A stretch of DNA of 34,398 nt from Bacteroidia bacterium (GTDB lineage: Bacteria; Bacteroidota; Bacteroidia; Chitinophagales; Saprospiraceae): NCBI GenBank assembly GCA_030433135.1, contig JAUILF010000013.1:1-34398 (forward strand). The letters run 5' to 3'. The notes under the pieces are model-generated. The model was not told where the DNA came from, did not search any database, and saw only the letters and a program-made list of their open reading frames with translations. Each line of letters opens with the position of its first letter. Within the stretch, counting starts at the first letter, position 1. Position numbers and translations under genes: made by a program. Below are positions 18,064 to 28,288 of this stretch, piece by piece.

Positions 18064-21000
18064 TTGATGAGGGTTAGTAAGAGATATACAGGCTGTCAGC
18101 TGCATATGATCAGGGTCATGTTTGTGACTCTATTTAGCTTCATGTGCGCACATTGGACCTATGCTCAAATGAAAGAGTCCATGCCGGTCCTTTTACCGTC
18201 CTATACCAATCATTTTTACCAGGAAGAATCGTCCTTTGTTAGTAAATGTTTTGAAAATGCTGTGGTCGACGAAAAAGGCCGCCTTTGGTTGGGTGTGTGC
18301 GGTGTCCATTCTGTCCTCAATTCCATTGGTGTGCTGTCATTTGATGGCTACGAATTTCATAACCTTCAGTTGGCAGATCCGCAAGGGTTATTAGCCAAAC
18401 CTCATCGACTGGTAGGAATTAGCAGCCTTGGAAAGATGTTCGGTATTGTATTTCCGAATAAAACAAGTCACATTTTTTTTATTGACCCTGCTACTCATGA
18501 AACGGAATATGTAGCAGTTCCCAGGTCAGAAGAATATCCCCTCTCAATCAGAGGTATCAGTGAAACAGCAGATAAGGGATTTTTACTTCTGGGCCTAAGA
18601 AATGGTACTGATTCACTAGAGATGTTATCCTTGAAAAATGGTCAACTGGCAAGAACGTGGATACGGGAATTTCCTGGGACACGGTGGTCGAGGAGATTTG
18701 TTCTACCAGTGGTTGATACTCCTGAAGAAACCTGGTATATGCTTTCGACTTCTACCGTTTATAGGTTTGATAAGGCTGAGCAGGAACACAAAGAGTACAG
18801 CTTTGTAAATGAATGGCAGAACAGCGACGCCGATAACAGGGTAATTGTTGATCTCAGGATTCCATACCTGATTCATAGTGTGGATGGTGTGCTATTTGCA
18901 TTGATGATCCGGGAGAATGGAACACCAGGATTTTTTCAATACAGCACTGATGAGGATCGATTTATTTCAATGAAAAACGACCTGCCATCAGACTGGGCAC
19001 CGGAAGGTATTTTTGTCGATCAGATTGGACAGCTCTGTTTTCTATTTAAAGACGAGCACGATACCTACAAAGCGATATTGCGGGACACCCTGGGAGCTTT
19101 TTATGATTACTCCCGAATGGTTGAGCAGCAATCCCAGATTACAAGACTCATTGCCACAGATTTTTTCAAGCAGGTCTTCGTGACCAGTACAACGGGACTT
19201 TTTAGTGTCGGCCTTCGACAGTCAGATGCCATCCGGCATGAATTGAATGGAACCTGGATCAGTTCAATGATAGAATTGCCAAACGGGGAAATCCTGGTCA
19301 ACAGCACTCTGGAAGAATGGTATACACTCGATCCGGTAACAGGCAGGTCAGCCCAATTCGACGGGCCTGATTGTGGCGTTTCACCTTCTGTTTTTCAGCC
19401 GGGTATGAAACAACAGTTGCATAAAGATCGAGCAGGCCAGGTATGGTTCCTCTCTGATCATTATCTGGTGGAGTATGACCCAATGCTCAATACTTGTCGT
19501 GCATTTGATTTAGGAAGAGAATGCAAGTTGTTTGCCTTCATGGACGATCGCAGGGTGGTTCTGGTGTTTGGTGGAAACAAAATTGGCATTTACGACACCG
19601 GAATCCGGGACTACGTTGATATGGGTGCGGGGATTCCTTCTGAGCTTCCAGGCCGGGTTCGTGACCTATACTTTGATGACCAGGGCATACTCTGGATTCC
19701 GACCAATTATGGATTATGGAAATTGAACCTGGAGAAAGGGGAAACTGACGTACTGGGTCTTGACGGCACATTTGGAGATGTCCGTTTTCCATGTATTTAT
19801 GGAGCACCAGATGGCAAGATATGGTTGGGCACCTATTTCTCAGGTTTGGTTATTTATGATCCTGTTTCCGGTTTAGTTAAAACCATCGATCATCGGCAGG
19901 GCCTGTCAAGCAATGCTGTTATGAGTCTGGTAGCAGATGATCAGGGTGATGTTTGGGTTGGAACAGAATACGGAATCACCCTGATATCTAAAGAAGGTGA
20001 CATCATCAGAGAGTTTCACAGAGGAGATGGACTGGGATATGAAGTGTTCGAGCGATTTGATGCGTACAAGGATGGGAAGGGACGTCTATATTTTGGAAGC
20101 CGGAATGGCCTGACCATTATTGACCCGGGAAGGCTCAAGTCTGATCTGAAGCACAAGGAGAATGTACATTTGTTTGTAACAGAAATGTCTTATTTCGATA
20201 GCCAGGAGGAGAGGGATGTGGTTAAGCATGGCTTTTCGAATCAATTGGAGGAAGTGGACCTTCCGGCTAACCGTCGATACTTACGTGTGAATTATGCTGT
20301 ATCCAGCTATGTCGAGCCCGGGCGTAACAGATATGCCTACAAGTTGGATGGGATAGATGACAAATGGAATTATGTGGGTAACCAGCATGAACTCGTGCTA
20401 AACCATTTGCCCGCCGGTAAGTACGATATTCTGATTAAGGGATCGGATTATGCTAATAATTGGACCAACGATCCTTTGGTGATTTCCGTAAATGCCAGGG
20501 AATATTTCTATAATCAGCGAGCATTCTATGCCGGGTTGGTCGGCCTCGTCGCCCTGATCGCATTCTTTTGGGTGCGACGGCTCAGAACAGAAAAACTGAG
20601 GTTGGAGAGTGAGGTAAACAGAAGAACAAGTCAAATTCGGTCAGATAAGGAAATCATACAACGTCAGGCTCAGAGCCTTCGGCAACTCGATGAAATGAAA
20701 TCGCGGTTTTTTACCAATATTTCTCACGAGTTACGTACACCCATCACACTAATTAATCTGCCGGTTGAGCAAATACTAACGAAATCAGGACAGGCTCTGA
20801 GTGAAAACATGCAGCGAAACCTTGAGACGATTCTGCGTAATGGCAAGAATCTATTGCGGCTGGTAGACGAACTTTTTGATTTATCTCGCCTGGAAGAGGG
20901 AAAATTGGAGCTGAACAAAACAGACATTAATCTCTATGGATTTTTCCTTGAGGTTTATGAAGCATTTGAAAATACGGCTCTGCACAATGAAATTGATTTT

Positions 21001-22287
21001 CAGTTAACCTGCGACCTTCCAGAGAATGCATTTTACCGGGCAGACTCCAATCGCCTGAGGACCATTGTGAGTAACCTCATATCGAATGCATTGAAATTTA
21101 CACCGAGGGGTGGGCAAGTACGTGTTTCGGTTCAGGAAGGAAAACTGGAAAAGTACCCTGGTGTGGAAGTATTAGATCAAAAGATCAATAGGGAACTTGC
21201 CGTAGTTGTATCAGATTCCGGTCCTGGAATCGATTCCGAAGATTTACCTAAAATTTTCCAGCGTTATTTTCAAGCTGAGAACGGAGTTCCATCAGCATCA
21301 ACCGGAATGGGAATTGGTCTGGCACTGTCTGCTGAACTAACTAAATTGATGAACGGAACGCTCACAGTTGACAGTGAGCCTGGAAAGGGAAGTGTATTTA
21401 CACTTAGGGTTCCTATGGCTAGAGATTTGTCTGACAGACAGATCAAAAATGTGAAAGCATCAGGTGAGAGTGTGTTAGAGGAGGTGGAGTTACGCGATGC
21501 ATTGATAACGCCCAATGAGGATTCTTACCGTCTTCTCATCGTGGAAGATAATGTAGAAATGCAGCATTTGCTTCAGACGCTATTGTCAGAAAGGTATCAT
21601 TGCCTGATTGTTGGCAATGGAAAGGAGGCCTGGGATAAGATAGAAAGTAAAGAACTCCTACCCGGAGATGTCGACTTGATTATCTCTGATATTATGATGC
21701 CGGAAATGGATGGTTATACATTATTAGCACTCCTTAAGAAAGAAGATGAATGGCAAAATATTCCGGTAATAATGCTGACTGCGCGCACTGCGCAAGAAGA
21801 CAAACTTCGTGCTCTGCGATTGGGAATAGACGATTATTTGACCAAGCCTTTTTCTGAAAAGGAATTACTCCTGCGTGTTTATAACCTAATTCACAATGCC
21901 GTCTTGCGGCAAAATTTCCGTAAGGTGTTGGAACCTGCACTTAAGGTGGGGTTTGAAGATGTACCGTCTTCTGACCAGCAATGGCTAGAACAACTGGAAG
22001 AGGTAGCAAAGAATGCTTTGCAGAAAAAGCTTCCTCTGACCAAGGTCTATCTGGCGCAGGAGATGGCTGTCAGTGAAAGACACCTCTTGCGATTGGTTAA
22101 GGAGTTGACAGGTTTGACCGTAAGTAAATACATTTTGGAGGTTAAACTGCAGAAAGCCAGGCATTTGCTTGAAAGTCATACTTTCCCGACCATAGCTGAA
22201 GTTTCTTTCGCATGCGGATTCAGGAGCCCGGGATATTTCTCAAAGGTTTTTGAAAAACATTATGGTAAAAAACCGTCTGATTTCTGA
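18064..22287 (+). CDS. Hybrid two-component system (HTCS): two-component-regulator propeller, Y_Y_Y, histidine kinase, receiver, AraC-type HTH
   Basis: 1407 aa: propeller repeats (DDQGILWIPTNYGLWKLN; DDQGDVWVGTEYGI), Y_Y_Y region (YAYKLDGIDDKWNYVG...LPAGKYDILIKGSD), HisKA (FTNISHELRTPITL), HATPase (SDSGPGIDSEDLPKIFQRYFQAE), receiver (LLIVEDNVEMQHLL...DLIISDIMMPEMDG...LTKPFSEKEL), AraC HTH (IAEVSFACGFRSPGYFSKVFEKHYGKKPSDF). Confidence 0.96.
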   Translation: MMRVSKRYTGCQLHMIRVMFVTLFSFMCAHWTYAQMKESMPVLLPSYTNHFYQEESSFVSKCFENAVVDEKGRLWLGVCGVHSVLNSIGVLSFDGYEFHNLQLADPQGLLAKPHRLVGISSLGKMFGIVFPNKTSHIFFIDPATHETEYVAVPRSEEYPLSIRGISETADKGFLLLGLRNGTDSLEMLSLKNGQLARTWIREFPGTRWSRRFVLPVVDTPEETWYMLSTSTVYRFDKAEQEHKEYSFVNEWQNSDADNRVIVDLRIPYLIHSVDGVLFALMIRENGTPGFFQYSTDEDRFISMKNDLPSDWAPEGIFVDQIGQLCFLFKDEHDTYKAILRDTLGAFYDYSRMVEQQSQITRLIATDFFKQVFVTSTTGLFSVGLRQSDAIRHELNGTWISSMIELPNGEILVNSTLEEWYTLDPVTGRSAQFDGPDCGVSPSVFQPGMKQQLHKDRAGQVWFLSDHYLVEYDPMLNTCRAFDLGRECKLFAFMDDRRVVLVFGGNKIGIYDTGIRDYVDMGAGIPSELPGRVRDLYFDDQGILWIPTNYGLWKLNLEKGETDVLGLDGTFGDVRFPCIYGAPDGKIWLGTYFSGLVIYDPVSGLVKTIDHRQGLSSNAVMSLVADDQGDVWVGTEYGITLISKEGDIIREFHRGDGLGYEVFERFDAYKDGKGRLYFGSRNGLTIIDPGRLKSDLKHKENVHLFVTEMSYFDSQEERDVVKHGFSNQLEEVDLPANRRYLRVNYAVSSYVEPGRNRYAYKLDGIDDKWNYVGNQHELVLNHLPAGKYDILIKGSDYANNWTNDPLVISVNAREYFYNQRAFYAGLVGLVALIAFFWVRRLRTEKLRLESEVNRRTSQIRSDKEIIQRQAQSLRQLDEMKSRFFTNISHELRTPITLINLPVEQILTKSGQALSENMQRNLETILRNGKNLLRLVDELFDLSRLEEGKLELNKTDINLYGFFLEVYEAFENTALHNEIDFQLTCDLPENAFYRADSNRLRTIVSNLISNALKFTPRGGQVRVSVQEGKLEKYPGVEVLDQKINRELAVVVSDSGPGIDSEDLPKIFQRYFQAENGVPSASTGMGIGLALSAELTKLMNGTLTVDSEPGKGSVFTLRVPMARDLSDRQIKNVKASGESVLEEVELRDALITPNEDSYRLLIVEDNVEMQHLLQTLLSERYHCLIVGNGKEAWDKIESKELLPGDVDLIISDIMMPEMDGYTLLALLKKEDEWQNIPVIMLTARTAQEDKLRALRLGIDDYLTKPFSEKELLLRVYNLIHNAVLRQNFRKVLEPALKVGFEDVPSSDQQWLEQLEEVAKNALQKKLPLTKVYLAQEMAVSERHLLRLVKELTGLTVSKYILEVKLQKARHLLESHTFPTIAEVSFACGFRSPGYFSKVFEKHYGKKPSDF

Positions 22288-22455
22288 AAGCTGCTAAGCC
22301 CATCTACTGCTCTCACTGTTTATGAGCTATAAGTAACAATTCAGAATCATAAAAGGCCTGAAATTGACATTTTTTGGCCTATTTGTGACATCCGTATGAC
22401 ACCATCTTTGCGAGTAATTCAGACCAACAACTTGTGAAGAAAGGCCAATTGTCAT

Positions 22456-25400
22456 ATGAAGTATTTATTGAGATTCCAGAAGAAATACCGTTTCTGTATT
22501 TTGCTTTTGCTGATAGTAAGTGACTTATCAGCCCAAATTTTTGTTGATAGTTCAGCCGTGAGTGGATCTAATGATGGCACCTCGTGGCCTAATGCATACA
22601 TAACTCTTACTGATGCTTTGGCGGCAGCAGCGGGAGGAGATTCTATATTTGTCAGCAAAGGCACTTACTACCCGGATGAATACACTGACTCTGGTATAAT
22701 AGTTGATTCAGATAACAGTAGCATTTCCTTTGACATCCCGGATAATGTTGTTCTGTTGGGAGGGTTTTGTACAAGCTCTTTTGACACAACTATTTCCTCG
22801 CGCGACTGGAAGAGGCACCAAACTATTCTCAGTGGAGACATCGATCAGGATGAATTGCTGAATGGAAATAGCTATCACGTAGTCAATTGCTCACAAGGAT
22901 TGTCAGCTGAACTTGATGGGTTTAAGGTTACTGCAGGGAATGCCACTGGGTCCACAAATGCACAGAGGAGGGGTGGAGGGATTTGGTGTAATAAGGCGAA
23001 CATCATCTTGAGAAATATGCTGGTCACCGGGAATCGAGCTCTGGTAGCAGGAGGTGGAATGACTGTTACGAATGAAAGTAACCTTACTATGTTGAACTGT
23101 ATCCTTTCAGAAAATCATAGTGTGGGTATTTCCAAGCTGGGTGGAGGAGCCATTTACACAGCGAACAGTAAACTAATCTCAGTTAACACGGACTACGTTG
23201 GAAACCTCTGTGATGATGCCCATGGTGGAGCGATTAATGGGGTAGGATCTGTTGTTGATTTGGTTAATTGCACCATTACCGGAAACGCTTCGCGGCTAAA
23301 TGGTAGCGCATTGCTTTTGCAAGAGAGAGCACAAAGTAGTATACGTAATTGCATTTTATGGAATAATTGGATCATAGAAACAGATACATCCAGCGGTCAA
23401 ATAGTCTCCAATGACAGCTCACTGGTTGTAGTGGAAAATTCTATCATTCAACATTCTGGCGGCAGTGGTAGTTGGTCTGTCAGTAACATTACCGACGGCG
23501 GAGGGAACCTGGATAGCGACCCCTTGTTTGTCCTGGATGCTGATCCGACATCTACTCCCAATAGTGTGGGTGTCTTTCAGTTAAAGTGTGGGTCACCAGC
23601 TATAAATTTCGGTGCAAACAATTTGTATGCAGACTCCTTTCCACCAGTAGACCTTGCCGGTAATGAACGACACGTGCACAGCAGTATTGATATGGGAGCC
23701 TATGAGTTCTTCGATCGAGTGTGGCATGTAGATAGTGCGGCAGCTTCCGGTGGAGATGGTCTCAGTTGGAAGACAGCTTTCAATTCATTGCAGGACGCAC
23801 TTTTAAGTGCTTGTGAGTTTGATTCGATTTATGTCAGTAAGGGTAGTTATTATCCTGACCTTTATGAAGGAGGAATGTTAGATCTGGATGATCAGGCTGT
23901 ATCTTTTTCTGTGCCGGATGAGGTGGTACTATTGGGTGGTTTTAGCACCGGGAATGGTGATACCACCCTGGATAAACGAGATTGGATTAAATATCAAACC
24001 ATTCTCAGTGGTGATATAGATCAGGATGGCACAGAGCAAAATAATAGCTACAACGTGATCAAATGCGTTTTCGGAGTGTCAGCAGAACTTGATGGTTTCA
24101 TTGTCTCTGCCGGGAATGCCAATGGAACGACAAACATACAAAGGAGAGGAGGAGGGATTTTTTGTAATAACGTGGACATCATATTGAGAAATATGGTGAT
24201 CACCGGCAATCGAGCCATTGATGCGGGAGGTGGAATGGTTATAACGAATGGCAGTAAAGTTATGATGATGAATTCTAGCTTGTCTGCAAATAGGCATACG
24301 ATCAATTTCATTGGCGGGGGAGCCATTTACATAATGAATAGTGAACTAACCTCAATTAATACAGAGTACATTGGAAACAAATGTGACTTTGATCCCGGTG
24401 GAGCTATATATGCTTTCGGAGCTGATGTGGATTTAGTCAATTGTACTGTTAGTGGTAATGCTTCTGAGGAATTGAGTAGTGCATTGCTTCTAAGCGATGG
24501 AACACAATGTAGCATACAAAATTGTATCGTGTGGAACAACTGGAGATCAGCAATGGATACTACCACTGTTACCATTGTTTCAGAAGGGAACTCTGATGTT
24601 GTTATCAGTAATTCCATCATACAGAATTCTGGTGGCAGCGGTAGTTGGTCTGTAAATAACGTTATTGATGGTGGTCGAAATAGGGATGTTGATCCGGCAT
24701 TTGAGATCGATTCCGATCCCTTGACGTCACCTAACAGTACCGGAGATCTGCGCTTAAGGTTCTATTCACCGGCTATAGACGCTGGTGATAAAACGTTATA
24801 CGCTGATACCTTTGTTATGGTAGATCTGGCAGGAAATGAACGGATCTTTCCAGATGAAATCGACATGGGAGCGTATGAGTATTTCGTCCCCTGTGAAGAT
24901 ACCAGGGTACTGTACGTAGATTCCGCTGCAGTTGCCGGTGGAGATGGTCTAAGTTGGAGCACACCTTTTCGCACTTTACAGGATGCCTTGAAATATCCCT
25001 GTGAGTTTGATTCCATTTTCGTCGGTAAGGGCACTTATTATCCAGATGAATTCACCAATACGGATACGATTGTTGATAGTGATGTTCGTGCTACTTCGTT
25101 CATCCTGCCTGACAGCATAGTTGTACTTGGAGGGTTTTGTGTAGACGCCGGCGATACTACACTGGCTGCCAGGGATTGGAAGAAGCATGAGACGATATTA
25201 AGTGGTGATATAGATCAGAACGAAGAACTCGGTAACAACAGCTACCACGTACTGGTAAGTTCTCAGGTAAGCGATGCAACCATCCTTGACGGTTTCACTA
25301 TTAGCGGTGGCAATGCAAACGGTGACGGGGCTCAGTCAAGGGGTGGGGGTATATTTAACAACCATGGTGATATAGTGATCCGAAACTGCAAGATATCGGA

Positions 25401-26517
25401 TAACAGTTGTAGTCAGGGAGGAGGTGGAATGATAGTTGCAAATCAGAGTAAGCCGACACTGACAAACAACTTATGGGTGGGAAACCGAGCTCAGATATCT
25501 GGAGGTGCCATAGATGTTGCCAATAGTGATGTTGTCTTGATAAATAATGCCTTCAAGGGAAATCGGGCTGTTACCAGCAGAGGTGGAGCAGTGAATAACC
25601 GACTCGGTGGTACCAGTACGATCATCAACAGTACGTTTAGTGGCAATGCAGCAGCTGCCGGTGGTGCGATTGCAAATATTGATGCAGGAAGTCTGACCAA
25701 ACTGGATAATTGCATCGTTTGGAACAACCGTAGTGGCAATAGCATTAATGCGGTGAGTGCTTCCGTAGATAATGCCGATAGTGGTACATCGATCATCCGA
25801 AGTAGTATTTTGGATAACTCCGGTGGTAGTGATGCCTGGAACAATGCGATCGGGAGTGATGGAGGGGGAAACAAAGATGTCGACCCCGAATTTGTAACGG
25901 ATGCAAATCCGTCAGGTGCGGCTAATGAGTCCGGAGACCTGCGCTTGATGCCCACCTCTCCAGCTGTGAATTGTGGTTCCGATATTTTGTATTCCGATAC
26001 CTTTCCTGATTATGATCTTGCATGTGGAGATCGTCTTGCTTGTGGCCGAATCGATATGGGCGCCTTTGAAGTTCTGGACACCGTAGCTCCAACAATCACA
26101 TGTCCTTTGGACACAACCATTGATTGCATGGCCAGTACAGACACTATGTATATGGGTTTCGTGGAGGCTGAAGACCTGTTTGGTATTGACACTATTTATT
26201 ATAGAGATTCACTTACCGGAGATCAATGTTTGGTCACAGATACATTGTTTCGGACTTTTATAATATTGGACAAGAGCGGGAATATAGCGAGCTGTACTCA
26301 ATTGATCATTCTCGCACCACCAGATCATTGTACTACAGTTTCGACATTTGATAATGGAGCCTGGGATATACCACCAAGTTTATCCCGCATGGCGATTATT
26401 GCAGATGACTATGATACTGCTACCTACGGTGGTTTTGATGCCTGCACATTGACGGTCCATCCCGGGGTTGTATTTGAAGTGCAGCAGGGAGACCTGGTCA
26501 ATATATTGAATGATTGA
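22456..26517 (+). CDS. Parallel beta-helix (choice-of-anchor-Q-like) surface protein with three ~395-aa repeats and an HYR-like segment; likely truncated C-terminus
   Basis: 1353 aa; signal peptide; three copies of VDSxAxxGGDGLSWxTxFxxLQDAL...ILSGDIDQD...RRGGGI...GGGM...GGAI...IDMGAYEF; HYR-like 'VAPTITCPLDTTIDC'. Ends at '...VHPGVVFEVQQGDLVNILND' with no sorting domain. Confidence 0.85.
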   Translation: MKYLLRFQKKYRFCILLLLIVSDLSAQIFVDSSAVSGSNDGTSWPNAYITLTDALAAAAGGDSIFVSKGTYYPDEYTDSGIIVDSDNSSISFDIPDNVVLLGGFCTSSFDTTISSRDWKRHQTILSGDIDQDELLNGNSYHVVNCSQGLSAELDGFKVTAGNATGSTNAQRRGGGIWCNKANIILRNMLVTGNRALVAGGGMTVTNESNLTMLNCILSENHSVGISKLGGGAIYTANSKLISVNTDYVGNLCDDAHGGAINGVGSVVDLVNCTITGNASRLNGSALLLQERAQSSIRNCILWNNWIIETDTSSGQIVSNDSSLVVVENSIIQHSGGSGSWSVSNITDGGGNLDSDPLFVLDADPTSTPNSVGVFQLKCGSPAINFGANNLYADSFPPVDLAGNERHVHSSIDMGAYEFFDRVWHVDSAAASGGDGLSWKTAFNSLQDALLSACEFDSIYVSKGSYYPDLYEGGMLDLDDQAVSFSVPDEVVLLGGFSTGNGDTTLDKRDWIKYQTILSGDIDQDGTEQNNSYNVIKCVFGVSAELDGFIVSAGNANGTTNIQRRGGGIFCNNVDIILRNMVITGNRAIDAGGGMVITNGSKVMMMNSSLSANRHTINFIGGGAIYIMNSELTSINTEYIGNKCDFDPGGAIYAFGADVDLVNCTVSGNASEELSSALLLSDGTQCSIQNCIVWNNWRSAMDTTTVTIVSEGNSDVVISNSIIQNSGGSGSWSVNNVIDGGRNRDVDPAFEIDSDPLTSPNSTGDLRLRFYSPAIDAGDKTLYADTFVMVDLAGNERIFPDEIDMGAYEYFVPCEDTRVLYVDSAAVAGGDGLSWSTPFRTLQDALKYPCEFDSIFVGKGTYYPDEFTNTDTIVDSDVRATSFILPDSIVVLGGFCVDAGDTTLAARDWKKHETILSGDIDQNEELGNNSYHVLVSSQVSDATILDGFTISGGNANGDGAQSRGGGIFNNHGDIVIRNCKISDNSCSQGGGGMIVANQSKPTLTNNLWVGNRAQISGGAIDVANSDVVLINNAFKGNRAVTSRGGAVNNRLGGTSTIINSTFSGNAAAAGGAIANIDAGSLTKLDNCIVWNNRSGNSINAVSASVDNADSGTSIIRSSILDNSGGSDAWNNAIGSDGGGNKDVDPEFVTDANPSGAANESGDLRLMPTSPAVNCGSDILYSDTFPDYDLACGDRLACGRIDMGAFEVLDTVAPTITCPLDTTIDCMASTDTMYMGFVEAEDLFGIDTIYYRDSLTGDQCLVTDTLFRTFIILDKSGNIASCTQLIILAPPDHCTTVSTFDNGAWDIPPSLSRMAIIADDYDTATYGGFDACTLTVHPGVVFEVQQGDLVNILND
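22537..26085 (+). repeat. Three tandem ~1.18-kb coding repeats (about 22537-23718, 23719-24906, 24907-26085)
   Basis: Aligned repeat starts: IFVDSSAVSGSNDGTSW (22537), VWHVDSAAASGGDGLSW (23719), VLYVDSAAVAGGDGLSW (24907); each ends near I/DMGAYEF or DMGAFEV. Copies 1 and 2 share QRRGGGI-CN--IILRNM; copy 3 differs. Confidence 0.85.
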
Positions 26518-26719
26518 CCCAGGACCTGGGATTGTCCGAACGTTTGAACATCTAGCTTTGGTGACCTTTGCGTACCTATACTATCTATTACGAACCAAAT
26601 ATGCCTGCCCAACTGTGTCATTCCCGCCCGACCGGATCGTCATTCGGGCGCGGCAGGGGGGGCAGGGACTCAAAAAGATCTCATGGGAAAAATCAGGAGT
26701 TGCGTGGATGCATGAAGAA

Positions 26720-26738
26720 GACATCCCTACAGGATGTC
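26720..26738. repeat. Short perfect hairpin
   Basis: GACATCC-CTACA-GGATGTC, 7-bp perfect arms, in a noncoding interval. Confidence 0.6.
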
Positions 26739-27305
26739 AATATGACACTGAGTTCGCTATAGTATATGGAAAAAGACGTCAACTCCCAGTGGCCATCAAG
26801 ATCGCTTGTAACTTGCAAGATGTTGATAAGAAGGTCAAACTAATCGTACATGTACAACCTACTTTTCAAGGATAAGTGTAGCCTTATACATTTGGAGAAA
26901 TGGGATGATAGTTAATATGATTCAGAGAAACATAATTGAGGATAAAGCGCATTGCAACGACCTTGACTCCAAATGGATCCAGCGGTTATACAAGCGATCC
27001 ACCCAGGCCCCTCAAGAGAAGTGCCTATTGATCAATATATTCAGAGAGAACAGGAGCCTTTCCGCCACTTTGGGGAGTTGACTAGAGTTTTGCTTCTTTT
27101 CATCAATGGAAAAGAAGGCCCCCACGGCAGTGGTCCTGACAGCAAGAAGACAACGGACGATTGAGCAGAAATCGCACTGCCCAGGGTTTTCAACCCCATA
27201 TCTTTTCAAGGCATATAAACCTGCGAGAGAAGAAACGAACTATTCATTTTCTGCCAAAAAATGACAGAACTTGATCATTAATGTAATAATCCCGGTTAAA
27301 CCATC

Positions 27306-28280
27306 CTACCAACCCAACACGTATGCAAAGATCAAAGGTGCTACAATCGTAGCATCCGATTCAATCACAAATTTTGGAGTATCTATTTCCAGTTTGCCCC
27401 AGGTGATTTTTTCATTGGGCACTGCACCGGAGTATGATCCGAAACTGGTAGTCGAATCACTGATCTGACAAAAATAGGACCAGCAGGGTATTTCGGTCTG
27501 ACCCAAATCCTGGTATAGCATGGGCACCACACAGATGGGAAAATCTCCCGCAATGCCTCCACCAATCTGGAAAAACCCAATGCCTGAGTCAGCCGCTGTC
27601 TTTTGGTACCAGTCTGCCAGGAAAATCATGTATTCAATGCCTGACTTTACAATGGAAGGTGAAAACTCCTGACGTATGCAATGAGCGGCAAAAAAGTTGG
27701 CTGTGGTACTGTCCTCCCAACCGGGAACGATAATGGGTAGGTTTTTTTCGGCAGCTGCCACCAACCAGGAGTCTTTTGGATCTATTTCATATTCATCCTC
27801 CAATTTACCCTGCCTGATAATACTGTAAAGATATTCATGAGGAAAATAACGTCTATCGTCTTGCGCAGCACCTGACCACTCTTCAACCAGTACCTTTTCC
27901 AGTTTTCGCATGGCCTCTTCCTCGGGAATGCAGGTATCTGTCACCCGGTTGAAATGCTGTTCAAGTAATTCCTGTTCATCCTGTGGGCTTAGATCCCGGT
28001 ATCCGGGAATCCGTTTGTAGTGGGAGTGCGCTACCAGGTTAAACAGATCCTCTTCGAGGTTGGCACCGGTACAAGTGATGATATGGATCTTGTCCTGGCG
28101 AATCATCTCAGCCAATGATAATCCCAGTTCTGCTGTACTCATGGCACCAGCAAGAGTGACCATCATTTTGTTTCCTGCGACCAATTGCTTCTGATATTCT
28201 TTGGCAGCATCTACCAGGGTAGCTGCATTGAAGTGGCGGAAATGATGCTGTACGAAATCTGAAACCGGATGTTGATTCAT
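27306..28280 (-). CDS. Deoxyhypusine synthase-like protein (bacterial DHS-family polyamine enzyme)
   Basis: 324 aa; DHS-like NAD region (ITCTGANLEEDLFNLVAH) and C-terminal 'SGAVPNEKITWGKLEIDTPKFVIESDATIVAPLIFAYVL', matching the DHS active-site context (W-G-K). Confidence 0.88.
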   Translation of the reverse strand: MNQHPVSDFVQHHFRHFNAATLVDAAKEYQKQLVAGNKMMVTLAGAMSTAELGLSLAEMIRQDKIHIITCTGANLEEDLFNLVAHSHYKRIPGYRDLSPQDEQELLEQHFNRVTDTCIPEEEAMRKLEKVLVEEWSGAAQDDRRYFPHEYLYSIIRQGKLEDEYEIDPKDSWLVAAAEKNLPIIVPGWEDSTTANFFAAHCIRQEFSPSIVKSGIEYMIFLADWYQKTAADSGIGFFQIGGGIAGDFPICVVPMLYQDLGQTEIPCWSYFCQISDSTTSFGSYSGAVPNEKITWGKLEIDTPKFVIESDATIVAPLIFAYVLGW

Positions 28281-28288
28281 GGTCAGTC

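Noticed and set aside
22360-22411. Bacteroidota-type promoter (TTTG ... CATCTTTG) before the beta-helix gene
   Set aside because: It only approximates the -33 TTG / -7 TAnnTTTG consensus and the spacing is off; not called without transcription-start data.
26510-26875. 121-aa plus-strand ORF as a frameshifted continuation of the beta-helix protein
   Set aside because: Its translation lacks beta-helix or sorting-domain features and contains the simple-repeat-like CTTTGCG segment; treated as noncoding.
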